Assembly: GCA_035293845.1 (NCBI GenBank)
Contig: DATGMB010000324.1
Coordinates: forward strand, 30,916 to 94,915
Direction: 5' to 3'
DNA length: 64,000 nt
From: DATGMB01 sp035293845
GTDB taxonomy: Bacteria > Acidobacteriota > Terriglobia > Bryobacterales > Bryobacteraceae
Below, in pieces: positions 39,570 to 49,227 of the stretch; position 1 is the first letter of the stretch; every line of letters begins with the position of its first letter. Made by a program: the position numbers and the translations under genes. The notes under the pieces are model-generated. The model was not told where the DNA came from. It ran no database searches and saw nothing but the letters and a program-made list of their open reading frames with translations.

Positions 39570-40732
39570 TTACTTCGCACGTGATTCATTACCAGCATCA
39601 GGGACGGCTGTACGCGTATGGGCCGTATACGCTCGAAATCGACCAATGGGCGGACCTGTTCGCGGAAGTCGAGATCGCCTCGCCGTGCCGCCAGGAGGCG
39701 CCGCCGGGCGATTGCCTGCCTTTCGAGCGCGCGAACATTCGCATCCTGCCGCAGAAGGAGGCGGGCGGGAAGACGCTCGGGGCGAAGCTGGGGCTGATTG
39801 CGGCGGTCCCCGGGATGGCGCTGGGCCTGGCGCGCGCGATGCGGCGCGCGGACGCCATCCACGTGCGGTGCCCCGGCAATCTGGGGCTGATCGGCGCGGT
39901 GCTGGCGCCGCTGTTCAGCCGGCGGCTGATCGCCAAGTACGCGGCGCAGTGGAACGGCGGGACGGCCGAGCCATTTTCGGCGCGCGTGCAGCGGGCGATT
40001 CTGCGGTCGCGGTGGTGGAAGGGGCCGGTGACGGTATACGGGAAGTGGCCCGGCAGCCCGCGGCACGTGATTCCGTTTTTCACTTCGCTTCTGACCGAAG
40101 AACATCTGGAGCGGGCGCGCCTCTCGGCCGCGCGCGAGCGGCGCGGTCCGGGGCTGCGGGTGTTGTACACGGGCCGGCTATCCAAAGCGAAGAACGTGGA
40201 TGTGCTGCTGCGGGCGGTGGCGCGCGCGCGGGCGGCGGGCCACGAAGTTGCCGTAACCGTCATCGGCGAAGGGCCGGAGCGGGCGGGGCTCGAAGCGTTG
40301 GCGGATTCGCTCGGTGTGCCCGCGGAATTTACCGGCGGGCTGCCGTTCGATGGCGTGATTGCGCATCTGGAGCGCGCCGACGCGCTGGTGCTGGCCTCAG
40401 AAACCGAGGGCTGGCCGAAGTCGATCGCGGAGGGGATGGCGTTCGGGCTGGCGTGCATCGGCTCGAAGGTCGGGTTCGTTCCGCAGATGCTGGGCGAAGG
40501 GCGCGGATTCACGGTGCCGCCGCGGGACGAGGCGGCGCTGGCGGCGTCGCTGGCGCGCGTGGCGGAGTCGCCGGACCGGCTGGCGCCCATGCGGCGCGAT
40601 GCCGCGGCGTGGGCGCAGCGGTACTCGCTCGAAGGATTGCGCGAGGCGCTGCGGGACTTGATGAATGAATGGTGGTTCGGCGGCGAGGCGACCTGCGCTG
40701 CCGGCACCGAATCGCGAGGATTTGCGGAATGA
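39557..40732 (+). CDS. GT4-family glycosyltransferase
   Basis: A 391-residue GT-B glycosyltransferase. The C-terminal donor domain contains RVLYTGRLSKAKNVDVLLRAVA, VTVIGEGPERAGLEALADSLG and the LVLASETEGWPKSIAEGMAFGLACI EX7E region. The start overlaps the preceding acetyltransferase by 13 bases. It is one of three adjacent GT4 genes and probably extends the repeat unit. Confidence 0.9.
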   Translation: MRLLITSHVIHYQHQGRLYAYGPYTLEIDQWADLFAEVEIASPCRQEAPPGDCLPFERANIRILPQKEAGGKTLGAKLGLIAAVPGMALGLARAMRRADAIHVRCPGNLGLIGAVLAPLFSRRLIAKYAAQWNGGTAEPFSARVQRAILRSRWWKGPVTVYGKWPGSPRHVIPFFTSLLTEEHLERARLSAARERRGPGLRVLYTGRLSKAKNVDVLLRAVARARAAGHEVAVTVIGEGPERAGLEALADSLGVPAEFTGGLPFDGVIAHLERADALVLASETEGWPKSIAEGMAFGLACIGSKVGFVPQMLGEGRGFTVPPRDEAALAASLARVAESPDRLAPMRRDAAAWAQRYSLEGLREALRDLMNEWWFGGEATCAAGTESRGFAE

Positions 40733-41886
40733 ACCGTCCTGCGGGGCCTACGGGAGTCTTGCATGTGGTGGACGCGCTGCTGATCGGCGGCGCGGAGCGC
40801 GTCGCCATCAATCTGGTCAATCTGATGCCGCCGGAGCGCTTCGCGCCGTATCTCTGCACGACGCGCTCGGAAGGGCCGCTCAGCAGCCTGGTGGCGCCGC
40901 ACGTGGTGCGCCTGTGCCTGGAGCGGCGCAGCAAACTGGACACTACGGCTCTTCGCGAGTTCTGCGATTTCGTGGCGGACCGCGACATTCGCATCGTCCA
41001 CGCGCACGCCTCCGCGCTGTTCTTCGCGCGGCTGGCGTCGGCGCTTTCGCGGCGCTGCGCGCTGATCTGGCACGATCACTACGGCCGCGCCGATTTTTCG
41101 GACCGCCCGGTATGGCTGTACCGCGCCGCGACGCGGGGGGTGGCTGGTGTGATCACGGTAAACGAAAAGCTGCGCGGCTGGTGCTGCGAGCGGCTGCGGA
41201 TTCCTGAGGACCGCGTGTGGTACATCCCGAACCTGGTGCCTTCGGATGATGACACGGCGGAACAATGCGATTCCCTGGCACTCGCGGGCGAGCCGGGCAA
41301 GCGGCTGGTCTGCGTGGCGAATTTCCGGCCGCAGAAGGACCATCCCAACCTGCTGGCCGCGATGCAGTTGGTAGCGCGGGAGGTGCCCGGCGCGCATCTG
41401 TTCCTGGTGGGCGATTCCTCCGATCCGGCGTACGTGGCCGCGATCCGCGCGCGCATTTCCGAGTGGAGACTGGAGGGCTCGGTGACCTATCTCGGGCCCC
41501 GCAACGACGTGGCGGCCATCCTGCGGCAATGCGATATCGGGGTGCTGAGCTCGGCCTCCGAGGGGCTGCCGCTGGCCCTGCTCGAATACGGACGGGCCGG
41601 TCTGGCCGCGGTGGCGACATCCGTCGGGCAATGCGCGGAAGTGCTGCAGAACGGCTATGCAGGCGAGCTGGTGCCGCCGGGCAATCCGGCGGAGTTGGCC
41701 CGCGCGCTGGTGCGGCTGCTGCGCGATGGCGGCGCGCGCGCCGAGCTGGCGCGCCGTTTCCGCGAGCGCGTGGACGAATCCTACCACCCACGGCGCATCC
41801 TGGAGAAAGTCTACGGCGTTTACGAAGCGGTGCTGCGCGACGACCCGCGGTGGACGGCGCGCAAACCGCGGGGAGCGGCGGCGTGA
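40729..41886 (+). CDS. GT4-family glycosyltransferase
   Basis: A 385-residue GT-B enzyme. It starts at the ATG at 40729 in an ATGA overlap, preceded by GAGGA. N-terminal motif VLHVVDALLIGGAERVAINLVNLM; donor domain with LVCVANFRPQKDHPNLLAAM, HLFLVGDSSD and VLSSASEGLPLALLEYGRAGLA. The GGAERV motif is shared by many polysaccharide GT4 enzymes. A longer start at 40669 is possible but lacks support. Confidence 0.9.
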   Translation: MNRPAGPTGVLHVVDALLIGGAERVAINLVNLMPPERFAPYLCTTRSEGPLSSLVAPHVVRLCLERRSKLDTTALREFCDFVADRDIRIVHAHASALFFARLASALSRRCALIWHDHYGRADFSDRPVWLYRAATRGVAGVITVNEKLRGWCCERLRIPEDRVWYIPNLVPSDDDTAEQCDSLALAGEPGKRLVCVANFRPQKDHPNLLAAMQLVAREVPGAHLFLVGDSSDPAYVAAIRARISEWRLEGSVTYLGPRNDVAAILRQCDIGVLSSASEGLPLALLEYGRAGLAAVATSVGQCAEVLQNGYAGELVPPGNPAELARALVRLLRDGGARAELARRFRERVDESYHPRRILEKVYGVYEAVLRDDPRWTARKPRGAAA

Positions 41887-42938
41887 CGGTTCTGCTGGTT
41901 GGCAATTTTCTCTCCGCGGCGGTTGGTAACCGCGGTGTCTGCGAGGATCTGGCGGAGCGCCTGCGTGCGGCCGGTTGGGACGTGCTGACCACCTCCTCGC
42001 GCCTGGCGCGGATTCCGCGGCTGGCGGACATGTTGAGCACCGTATGGCGGCGGCGCGGGGAGTACGAAGCGGCTCACGTCGACGTGTACAGCGGTCTCGG
42101 GTTCCGCTGGGCGGAGGCGGTTGCGTGGACGCTGCGGCGCGCCGGCAAGCCCTACCTGCTCACGCTGCACGGCGGCGCGCTGCCGGAGTTCGCGCGCCGG
42201 CACGGGCGGCGCGTGCGGCGTCTGCTCGAATCGGCGACCGCCGTTACGGCGCCATCCGCGTTCCTGGCGGAAGAATTGCGGCCCTTTCGCCCGGACTTGC
42301 GGCTGATCCCCAATGCGCTCGATGTGGCGCGCTACCCGTTTCGTCTTCGCAACGCGCCGCAGCCGCGGCTGGTGTGGGTGCGGGCGTTTCACGAGGTATA
42401 CGACCCCGGCCTTGCGGTGCGGGCGCTGGCAAAGATTCGCGGCCGGCAGCCGGAAGCCACGCTGCGCATGGCGGGTCCGGACAAGGGCGACGGGAGCTTG
42501 CAGCGGGCAATGGCCGCCGCTCGCGAGCTGGGCGTCCAGGAGTCCGTCAGTTTTGCGGGCGCGATTCCGAAAGCCGCGGTTCCGGCGTGGATCGCGGAAG
42601 GCGATATCTTTCTCAACACCACGACTGTGGACAACACGCCGGTTTCTGTGATGGAAGCGATGGCCTGCGGCGCCTGCGTGGTGAGCACGAATGCGGGCGG
42701 GATGCCGCACCTGGTGCGCGATGGCGAAGACGGGCTGCTTGTGCCGCCGCGGGACGCGGGCGCGATGGCGGCGGCGGTCGAGCGGCTGCTGGCCGAGCCG
42801 GCGCTGGCGAGGCGGATCTCGTTTTCGGCGCGCCGCAGGGCGGAGGCGTGGGACTGGGCCGCGGTGCTACCCCAATGGGAGCAGTTGTTCGCGAGCGCGG
42901 GACGGCTGCGCGCGGTTCCTACGGGCGTTTACGCATGA
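41883..42938 (+). CDS. GT4-family glycosyltransferase
   Basis: A 351-residue GT-B enzyme starting with GTG in a GTGA overlap. Donor-domain motifs are PRLVWVRAFHEVYDPGLAVRAL, LRMAGPDKGDG and FLNTTTVDNTPVSVMEAMACGACVV. The acceptor domain has VYSGLGFRWAEAVAWTLRRAGKPYLLTLHGG. It belongs to the chain of co-translated glycosyltransferases. Confidence 0.9.
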   Translation: MTVLLVGNFLSAAVGNRGVCEDLAERLRAAGWDVLTTSSRLARIPRLADMLSTVWRRRGEYEAAHVDVYSGLGFRWAEAVAWTLRRAGKPYLLTLHGGALPEFARRHGRRVRRLLESATAVTAPSAFLAEELRPFRPDLRLIPNALDVARYPFRLRNAPQPRLVWVRAFHEVYDPGLAVRALAKIRGRQPEATLRMAGPDKGDGSLQRAMAAARELGVQESVSFAGAIPKAAVPAWIAEGDIFLNTTTVDNTPVSVMEAMACGACVVSTNAGGMPHLVRDGEDGLLVPPRDAGAMAAAVERLLAEPALARRISFSARRRAEAWDWAAVLPQWEQLFASAGRLRAVPTGVYA

Positions 42939-43795
42939 GACTCGCTATCTCCTTCGACTACGACTCGCCGGAGGGCTATCGCAATTCCTTCGCGATGCAG
43001 GGCTGCCGCGCGGATGCCGACCAGCAGGGGACGGACGCGCTGCTCCGTGTGCTGAGCGACCACAATGCCGTTGCGACGTTCGGTGTGGTGGGGCGCGTGG
43101 CGCTCGACGGCCTGCCGCCGGAACACTGCCCGGAGCAGATTCGGCAGATTCACGCCGCGGGCCACGAGGTCGCGTCCCATTCCATGTACCACCGCTTCCT
43201 GCCGCCGATGCGGCGCCGCGAGCTTTTCGAGGATGTCGCCGCGAGCCGGCGGGCCCTCGAACATTGCATCGGCGCGCCGGTGCGCGGCTTCATCCCGCCG
43301 TTCAACCGGCCGATGCATTTTCCGCAGCGGCGGGCGATCAGCGTGAGCGAAGTGCTGGGCCTGCACGGGCGCGGGCGCGGGCGGCAGAGCCTCGGCTCGC
43401 TGCTCCGCGTGCTTGGCGAGGCGGGTTTCGGCTGGTCTCGCGTGAGCTTCGAGGATAAGCTGGCGCGGATCTTCGGCCGCGCCGCCGCGCCGGCCCAGCC
43501 CTTCCTGTATGGCGGTGTGGTGGCGATTCCGCTGCATTCGACGGGCTTCGGCGAAGCGTCGGCCGCGCTGGTGCGCCGCTATCTCGCAAGCGACCTCACG
43601 CTCGCCATCTACGGACATCCCAACCAGGCGCTCGAAAATAACGACCAGAGCGCGGCCATGCTCGACCGCTTTTTGACCGAGTTCGCGGGGGAGCGCCGCA
43701 GCGGCCGCCTTCAGTTGCACACGATGGCGGAGATCGAAGGACTCACGCGCGGCGCGGCAGCCCCTCAGCCCGAAGGTGTCTGCTATGCCGGCTGA
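42935..43795 (+). CDS. Polysaccharide deacetylase-like protein
   Basis: A 286-residue NodB-type protein, third of the set. It opens with MRLAISFDYDSPEGY, where the FDYD takes the place of the usual TFDDG, and has the HEVASHSMYHRFL His motif (H-x3-H) and FIPPFNRP. The start overlaps the previous stop (ATGA). No signal peptide is visible, so it may act on a cytoplasmic lipid-linked intermediate. Confidence 0.82.
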   Translation: MRLAISFDYDSPEGYRNSFAMQGCRADADQQGTDALLRVLSDHNAVATFGVVGRVALDGLPPEHCPEQIRQIHAAGHEVASHSMYHRFLPPMRRRELFEDVAASRRALEHCIGAPVRGFIPPFNRPMHFPQRRAISVSEVLGLHGRGRGRQSLGSLLRVLGEAGFGWSRVSFEDKLARIFGRAAAPAQPFLYGGVVAIPLHSTGFGEASAALVRRYLASDLTLAIYGHPNQALENNDQSAAMLDRFLTEFAGERRSGRLQLHTMAEIEGLTRGAAAPQPEGVCYAG

Positions 43796-44789
43796 ATCCG
43801 TAGCGACTGCATCCATCTCGATCCTGGTGCCCTGCCGCAACGAGCGAGCTGCCATCGCGGAGACGCTGGACTCGATCCTGGCGCAGGATCTGGCCGGGTT
43901 CGACTGGGAGGTGCTGGTGGCGGACGGGATGTCCGACGACGGCACCCGCGAGGTTCTCGAACGCTACAGCAAGGCGGAGCCGCGCATCCGAATCATCGAT
44001 AACCCGGGGCGCGTTGTGCCCTCCGGGCTGAATGCCGCCATCCGGCAGGCGCGCGGCGAGATCATCCTGCGGATGGACGCCCACACCTCCTACGCGCCGG
44101 ATTACGTACGGCGATGCGTGGAGACGCTGGTGGCGACCGGGGCGGAGAACGTGGGCGGGCCGGCGCGCACGAAGCCGCAGGGATACTGGGGCCGGGCGAT
44201 CGCGGCCGCGTATCACTCGCCGCTTGCGTGCGGCGGCGCGCGCTTCCACAATCCGGAATACGAAGGATGGGCGGACACGGTGCCGTACGGCTGCTGGCGC
44301 AAATCGACGCTGCTCAAGCTGGGGCTGTTCGATGAGGCGCTGGTGCGCAACCAGGATGACGAGCTGAACCTGCGGTTGTGCCGCTCGGGCGGCCGGATCT
44401 GGCAATCGCCGGCGATCGTTTCCTGGTATCAGCCGCGGGCCTCGCTGGGGCGGCTGTTCCACCAGTATTTTCAATACGGCTTCTGGAAGGTGGCGGTGAT
44501 CCGGAAGCATCGCATTCCCGCGTCGTGGAGGCATCTGGCGCCGGCGGCATTTGTGCTGGCGCTGGCGCTGCTACCGCTGATCTGGCCGAAGCTCTGGCTG
44601 GCGCTGCTGGCGATTTACGCGGCAGCGTGCCTGGGCGCGTCGGTATCGGCCTCACGGCAGCACGGATGGACGCTGTTTCCGGTGCTGCCCCTGGTGTTTT
44701 TCGCCTACCACTTTTCTTACGGCTTCGGCTTTCTGACGGGGCTTTGCCGGGCCGGTCCGCATCCGCTCTTCACCAGAGTCACGCGATAA
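43785..44789 (+). CDS. GT2-family glycosyltransferase, ExoA-like
   Basis: A 334-residue membrane-associated glycosyltransferase. The GT-A domain has ISILVPCRNERAAIAETLDSIL, VLVADGMSDDGTREVL, the MDAHTSYAPDYVRRC DxD-type segment and RNQDDELNLRLCRSGG. Three to four hydrophobic helices close the C-terminus (from about 245). The order is that of succinoglycan biosynthesis protein ExoA. The ATG at 43785 is preferred (AAGG eight bases upstream). It is the last gene before the terminator. Confidence 0.9.
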   Translation: MPAESVATASISILVPCRNERAAIAETLDSILAQDLAGFDWEVLVADGMSDDGTREVLERYSKAEPRIRIIDNPGRVVPSGLNAAIRQARGEIILRMDAHTSYAPDYVRRCVETLVATGAENVGGPARTKPQGYWGRAIAAAYHSPLACGGARFHNPEYEGWADTVPYGCWRKSTLLKLGLFDEALVRNQDDELNLRLCRSGGRIWQSPAIVSWYQPRASLGRLFHQYFQYGFWKVAVIRKHRIPASWRHLAPAAFVLALALLPLIWPKLWLALLAIYAAACLGASVSASRQHGWTLFPVLPLVFFAYHFSYGFGFLTGLCRAGPHPLFTRVTR

Positions 44790-44813
44790 ATTCGCGGCCG
44801 ATGGCGGCCCGAC

Positions 44814-44860
44814 AGGCCCGGATGCAGGCGCGAATGAGCTTGCATCCGGGCCTTTGTTTT
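44814..44860 (+). terminator. Intrinsic terminator closing the plus-strand operon
   Basis: A 13-base perfect stem (AGGCCCGGATGCA at 44814-44826 and its complement at 44841-44853) with a 14-base loop, followed by TTTGTTTT. It lies 25 bases after the last glycosyltransferase stop and before the convergent beta-helix gene. Together with the NusG paralogue at the head, it delimits a 36.5-kb transcription unit. Confidence 0.9.
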
Positions 44861-44873
44861 CGGCGACTGTGTA

Positions 44874-46823
44874 TCAGGGACGCGCCTGCGGACGAGGCTG
44901 CGGCGGTGGCGTCGAGCCGGTGCGCTGCCTCGGAGCGTACTGGCTGCCGGAGCGCACCACGAAGACGCCGAACTGCGGCGCCGTGTGGGGCTGCGGGTTC
45001 GGCACCACGCCGTTGGGCAGCGCCACATTCAAACCGGTCATCGGAATGCTGACCGTGCCGCCGTTGTACGTACCGGAGAGGATGGGGCCCGCGGGCCAGT
45101 TTTCGCCGTCGCGGATCTCGAACGGATCGCCGGGCTGCACGCCGGCCTGGCTGAGGTCCACGGGCACGGTGGATTGCAGGTTCCAGTTGTAGATGACGAT
45201 GTTGGCGCGGCCGGGTTCGTAGATGTTGGGCCGCACGAAGACCCATAGCCCGGAGGGCGGCCCGGAGTTCATCGTGCTGTGCGCATCCACGCCGACGCTG
45301 CTCTGCCAGTCGCCGAAGCTCAGCGTCCGGCCGTTAGAGCAGCTTGCGGTTGCGCAGCCGGGATAGACGGTGAAGTGGCCGGAGCCGTAATACGTATTGT
45401 TGTCCCACGCATAGGAGGCCGGATTCTGGCTGGGGTCCCAGAAGAGCGAAACGTCGTCGTTGTCCCTGGAATACAGCGTGTTGTTCTGGAAAACGAGCGA
45501 GTTCCAGCGGAACAACTCCGCCGCCTCGCGCCCGCCGATGAAGTAGTTGCCGAGCGCGGTCATGTCGTTCGAGAGCGGCGTCCAGATATCGCTGAGGTCG
45601 TTCAGGCCGTCATCGGCGGCGGGCGTGTGGTAGGTGTAATTGCTGACGACCACGATGCCGGACGGGCCGCCGTTGCCGCTGCCAATGATGAGATTGTCGT
45701 CGCGGTTCCCCGCGGGCGGCGCGCCGTTGTTGGTGTTGTTGCCGGTTCCGATGCTGCCGTTGTTCATCGCGACGTTGCCTTCCACGTGAAAATTCTGCAC
45801 GTACGCGGTGTTGGAGCCGTAGATCTGGATGCCTTCGCCAAAGTTGTTGAAGGTGATGTTATCGACCAGAGACTTCCAGGCCGGCGCCGCGTTCTGGAAG
45901 TAAAATCCGTGGCCGTGGCCGCGGTCGGTGCCGTAGCCGCCGATGTTGTAGGTGATGTTGCCGTAGGCCTCGGCGTCGCCGGATTCGGTCCAGAGCGAGA
46001 TGCCGCCGGCAGTGTCATGAACGATGCAGTTGATGACCTTGGTGCCGGGCGCCCAGGAATCGATGGCCGCGTGATTCGCCTGCGCCGCCCATTGCGGCGG
46101 GCCGCTGGTGCCGCTGGTGCGGTCCGGGTTGTAGCTGGCGAACTCGAGGCCCCAGAACCAGACGTAGGAGCCGTTTTTAAGATTCGGCTGCTGGTCGCAG
46201 CAGCCCACCTGCAGCCAGGCGTCGATGATCGGACGCTCGCCGGGATAGGCGCGGACCAGAATCGGGTTGCCGGGCGCTCCCACCAGCGTATTGTAGATAG
46301 TCGCGCTGGCGGTGCCGTCGCCGTAACGGCCGTCGCGCAGCCAGATGGTGTCGCCGGGCTGCACGGTGCGCGAGTGGAACGCGGTGACGATGTCCCATGG
46401 GTGGGCCAGGCTGCCATCGCCATCGGGCGTGCCGGCCAGCGAGACATACCAGTTCTTTCCGGTGACGACGCTCGCACCGCGCGCGAGCGCTACCGCGAGC
46501 GTCACGGGAATGGACGTCACCGCGGTTCCGCCCGAGCTGATGGCGATCATATCCGCGTAGACGCCGGGCAGCATGCCCGAGGGCTGGACGCTTACCGTGA
46601 GGCTGCCGGGTCCGCCGCCGGACGCGGGCGAGAGGCTGAGCCAGGGCGCTTTGGCGGAGGCGGTCCATGCGCCGCTGACGGAGATGCCGACGGTTTGCGA
46701 TGCGGGCGCGGAGCTTCCGGACGCGAGGAAAGCCAGGTAAGGGGGCGCGGCCGGCGGAACGGCGGCCAGGGCCCAAGATGCCGCGGGGAACAGCACGGCA
46801 GAGATGCGAATCCATGCTCTCAT
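44874..46823 (-). CDS. Secreted BACON plus right-handed beta-helix protein (paralogue 1)
   Basis: A 649-residue exported protein. Signal peptide residues 1-20; a BACON/Ig-like domain at about 25-115 (WLSLSPASGGGPGSLTVSVQPSG); then a beta-helix of about 500 residues with SLAHPWDIVTAF, GDTIWLRDGRYG, the VGCC motif, WFWGLEFASYNPDRTSG and DRGHGHGFYFQNAAP. The end has RPNIYEPGRANIVIYNWN and HTAPQFGVFV and a low-complexity Pro/Arg/Gln tail. It shares these motifs with the products at 49228 and 53354. It is probably a polysaccharide-binding or -cleaving enzyme, but I cannot name catalytic residues. Confidence 0.85.
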   Translation of the reverse strand: MRAWIRISAVLFPAASWALAAVPPAAPPYLAFLASGSSAPASQTVGISVSGAWTASAKAPWLSLSPASGGGPGSLTVSVQPSGMLPGVYADMIAISSGGTAVTSIPVTLAVALARGASVVTGKNWYVSLAGTPDGDGSLAHPWDIVTAFHSRTVQPGDTIWLRDGRYGDGTASATIYNTLVGAPGNPILVRAYPGERPIIDAWLQVGCCDQQPNLKNGSYVWFWGLEFASYNPDRTSGTSGPPQWAAQANHAAIDSWAPGTKVINCIVHDTAGGISLWTESGDAEAYGNITYNIGGYGTDRGHGHGFYFQNAAPAWKSLVDNITFNNFGEGIQIYGSNTAYVQNFHVEGNVAMNNGSIGTGNNTNNGAPPAGNRDDNLIIGSGNGGPSGIVVVSNYTYHTPAADDGLNDLSDIWTPLSNDMTALGNYFIGGREAAELFRWNSLVFQNNTLYSRDNDDVSLFWDPSQNPASYAWDNNTYYGSGHFTVYPGCATASCSNGRTLSFGDWQSSVGVDAHSTMNSGPPSGLWVFVRPNIYEPGRANIVIYNWNLQSTVPVDLSQAGVQPGDPFEIRDGENWPAGPILSGTYNGGTVSIPMTGLNVALPNGVVPNPQPHTAPQFGVFVVRSGSQYAPRQRTGSTPPPQPRPQARP

Positions 46824-47072
46824 GCAGGTTCTCCAAGAATGATTTTGAAGGTGGACAGGCTACCGCATCCGCGGTTACGGGCGGCGGGGATGAGCGACTC
46901 TCGCACGATTATACGGCGCGACGCCGCGGCCGGGACGGGAGCAGGCTCACAGTTCGCGGCGCGAGTGTCCCGGCGGTCACTTTTTTCGCGGGCGCGGTCG
47001 GATATGATGCAATCGTTCGGACGCACCGCCGAGGGGGTCCGGCTGCGGTAGCCTGCCCGTTCCGTTTCCACG
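46824..47072. other. Divergent intergenic region
   Basis: A 249-base space between the minus-strand beta-helix gene and the plus-strand methyltransferase gene. It must hold promoters for both directions. A TATGAT hexamer at 47003 could be a -10 box for the plus strand, but its -35 (TTTTTT-like) is poor. No gene is seen. Confidence 0.4.
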
Positions 47073-47834
47073 ATGCAATCTCAACCAGCCCGTGAACCGC
47101 TGACTCTCTGCCCGCCCGCCGCGGCCCCCGCCTCGGATGCGGTCATCCGCGACATCATCGAATGGGATGTGCTCAACTGGAGCCGCGCACTGCCGTTCTG
47201 GGCGGAGGCGCTGGGGCGCTACGATCCCGCGTGCCACACCGTGCTGGCCGTGGGGGAGCGCCGCGGCGGGCTCAGCCTGTGGTTTGCCTTGCAGGGCTTC
47301 CGCGTGGTGTGCACGGACATTCGCCCGCCCGGCGAGGCCGCGCGCGAGCTGCATCGCGCCTACGGCGTGGAAGGCCGGATCGAGTACGAGACCGTGGACG
47401 CCCTGCGGATGCCCTTCGCCGACCGGTGCTTCGATATTGTGGCGTGCAAGTCCGTGATTGGGGGTCTGAAGAAGGTTTACGCGGATCCTTCCACCCGCAG
47501 CCTGGAAACGCAGGCGATGGCTCTTCGCGAAATCCACCGCGTGCTGAAGCCCGGGGGATGCTGGCTGGGCGCGGAGAATATGCGGGGCACGCTGCTGCAC
47601 CGCAAGGGCAGGGAATGGGGCCGCATCACGCCCGGCTGGCGATATCTCGCGACGGCGGAATGGCCCGTGCTGTTGCAACCCTTCCGCGCGCACGAGATCG
47701 GCTATTTCGGCTTCCTGCCGACGCGCTTCGGCGGCGAGCGACTGCGGCGCGCGTGTTATCGCATCAACTGCTGGATCGAGCCGCTGCTCCGGCCGTCCTG
47801 GAACTACATTGCCTTCATCCGTGCGTTCAAATAG
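47073..47834 (+). CDS. SAM-dependent methyltransferase
   Basis: A 253-residue class I methyltransferase of the type often found beside O-antigen genes. The motif I region is atypical (TVLAVGERRGGLSLWFALQGF), followed by VVCTDIRPPGEAARELH (acidic ribose-binding region), VDALRMPFADRCFDIVACKSVIGG and the EIHRVLKPGGCWLGAENM post-motif. The C-terminal part has Trp/Tyr-rich segments that may contact a lipid-linked substrate. It precedes the O-antigen ligase-like gene by 24 bases. Confidence 0.82.
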   Translation: MQSQPAREPLTLCPPAAAPASDAVIRDIIEWDVLNWSRALPFWAEALGRYDPACHTVLAVGERRGGLSLWFALQGFRVVCTDIRPPGEAARELHRAYGVEGRIEYETVDALRMPFADRCFDIVACKSVIGGLKKVYADPSTRSLETQAMALREIHRVLKPGGCWLGAENMRGTLLHRKGREWGRITPGWRYLATAEWPVLLQPFRAHEIGYFGFLPTRFGGERLRRACYRINCWIEPLLRPSWNYIAFIRAFK

Positions 47835-47858
47835 CGCCGATCTTTTCCGCGATCTCTC

Positions 47859-49226
47859 ATGAACCCGACGAAATTGAATACGGCGATTCTCGGCCGCACT
47901 GCCCTCGTGATCGCGCCCGCCGCGCTGCTGCTGGCCGGCGGGAAGGTGAGCCTCGCCTGCTACTCGTTCTACGGCGTGCTCGCCGTGATTCTCCTGTGGG
48001 ACATCTTCCGCCACCGGCACCTGCACCCGATCGCTCTGATGATCGCGTGCCTGCCGATGCTGGTGCTCTTGCGAGGCCGGTTCTTTTACAGCGGACCGCT
48101 GTGCTATTTCGGGCTGGCACTGGCGCAGGCGCCTCTCGAGGACTGGAGGCAGTTACGCCGCAATCGCCTCGTGTTGAGCCTGCTGATCGGCATGCTCGTC
48201 TACTGGCTGGCGACGTTCGCATACGTGGGAAGCTATTACGAAAACTACCGCGCGCTCGAACTCGCGATGGCGGCGACCGCCATTTACCTTCTGGGACAGC
48301 ACCGGCTCTACCTGCGTCCGGCGTTGCTCGCGTTCGTATTTTCGGCGCTCGGGGTGGCCCTCTCGCTGCTGCCCGCGGGCGCGATGATCATCGATGGCGT
48401 GCCTGTCTTCCGCCTCGGACTGGCGCGCGTGGAAGGCCGCTCGATCGGCAACCCGATCGTGCTGGGAACCAACCTGGCGATGGCGCTGCTGCTTACGCTT
48501 ACGGGCAGCGGCGCGTGGCTGGGCCTCGACCGGCGCCCGCGGCTGCGTCTGCTCCTGCAACTCGCATTGGCGGTGTGCCTGCTGCTGACGACTTCGCGCG
48601 GCAGTTGGGGCACGACGCTGATCTGCGCCTGCGTAATCCTGTGCACGGAGCCGCGGCAGCGCCCCAAACTGCTCCTGGGAGCCATCGCCGTGGTCCTGAT
48701 CGGCGCCGCCCTGATGGCCTTTACGCACGACAATACGCTGACCTCCTACATCGACCGGACGTTCACCGGGGAATCGTCGCTGACCAAGCTGACTACCGGC
48801 CGCGACAAGATGTGGGAATCCTTTCCCGCCGCATTCTCGGACGCGCCGTTTTTCGGCCACGGGCCGGGCACCAGCCTGGCGGCCGGCCGAATCTATTTCG
48901 GCCGCAATCTGATCTATCACGCGCTCTACCTGCAAGTCGGCGTGGAACTTGGGACTTTCGGGCTGGTCTGCCTGTTCACTTTCCTTTACGTTCTGGCCGT
49001 GAAGGCCTGGCGCTTCTACCGGCTCACGGGCGATCCGGTGGGGCTCGTGGGCGCCATCGGCTACATGGCCCTCGGGCTTTCGATTCCTGCCTTCGATGCG
49101 GCCTCCGGCTGCCTGCTTGGGCTCGGGCTGATCGCGAGCGATCTCTCGCGTTTCGTTATCGTCTCGCAAGCGCCCGCGGTTCCCTATGTGGTGCGGCCGC
49201 TGCGGGTAGTGACGGCGGAGCAATAA
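47859..49226 (+). CDS. O-antigen ligase / Wzy-like polymerase family protein
   Basis: A 455-residue polytopic inner-membrane protein with about ten or more hydrophobic helices. The conserved Wzy_C/WaaL-type loop is seen as LLTTSRGSWGTTLI, then the large periplasmic loop with TTGRDKMWESFPAAFSDAPFFGHGPGTS (the G-x-G-P-G and R/H motifs) and YHALYLQVGVELGTFGLV. It would polymerise or ligate repeat units at the periplasmic face. Polymerase and ligase cannot be told apart from sequence. Confidence 0.9.
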   Translation: MNPTKLNTAILGRTALVIAPAALLLAGGKVSLACYSFYGVLAVILLWDIFRHRHLHPIALMIACLPMLVLLRGRFFYSGPLCYFGLALAQAPLEDWRQLRRNRLVLSLLIGMLVYWLATFAYVGSYYENYRALELAMAATAIYLLGQHRLYLRPALLAFVFSALGVALSLLPAGAMIIDGVPVFRLGLARVEGRSIGNPIVLGTNLAMALLLTLTGSGAWLGLDRRPRLRLLLQLALAVCLLLTTSRGSWGTTLICACVILCTEPRQRPKLLLGAIAVVLIGAALMAFTHDNTLTSYIDRTFTGESSLTKLTTGRDKMWESFPAAFSDAPFFGHGPGTSLAAGRIYFGRNLIYHALYLQVGVELGTFGLVCLFTFLYVLAVKAWRFYRLTGDPVGLVGAIGYMALGLSIPAFDAASGCLLGLGLIASDLSRFVIVSQAPAVPYVVRPLRVVTAEQ

Positions 49227-49227
49227 C

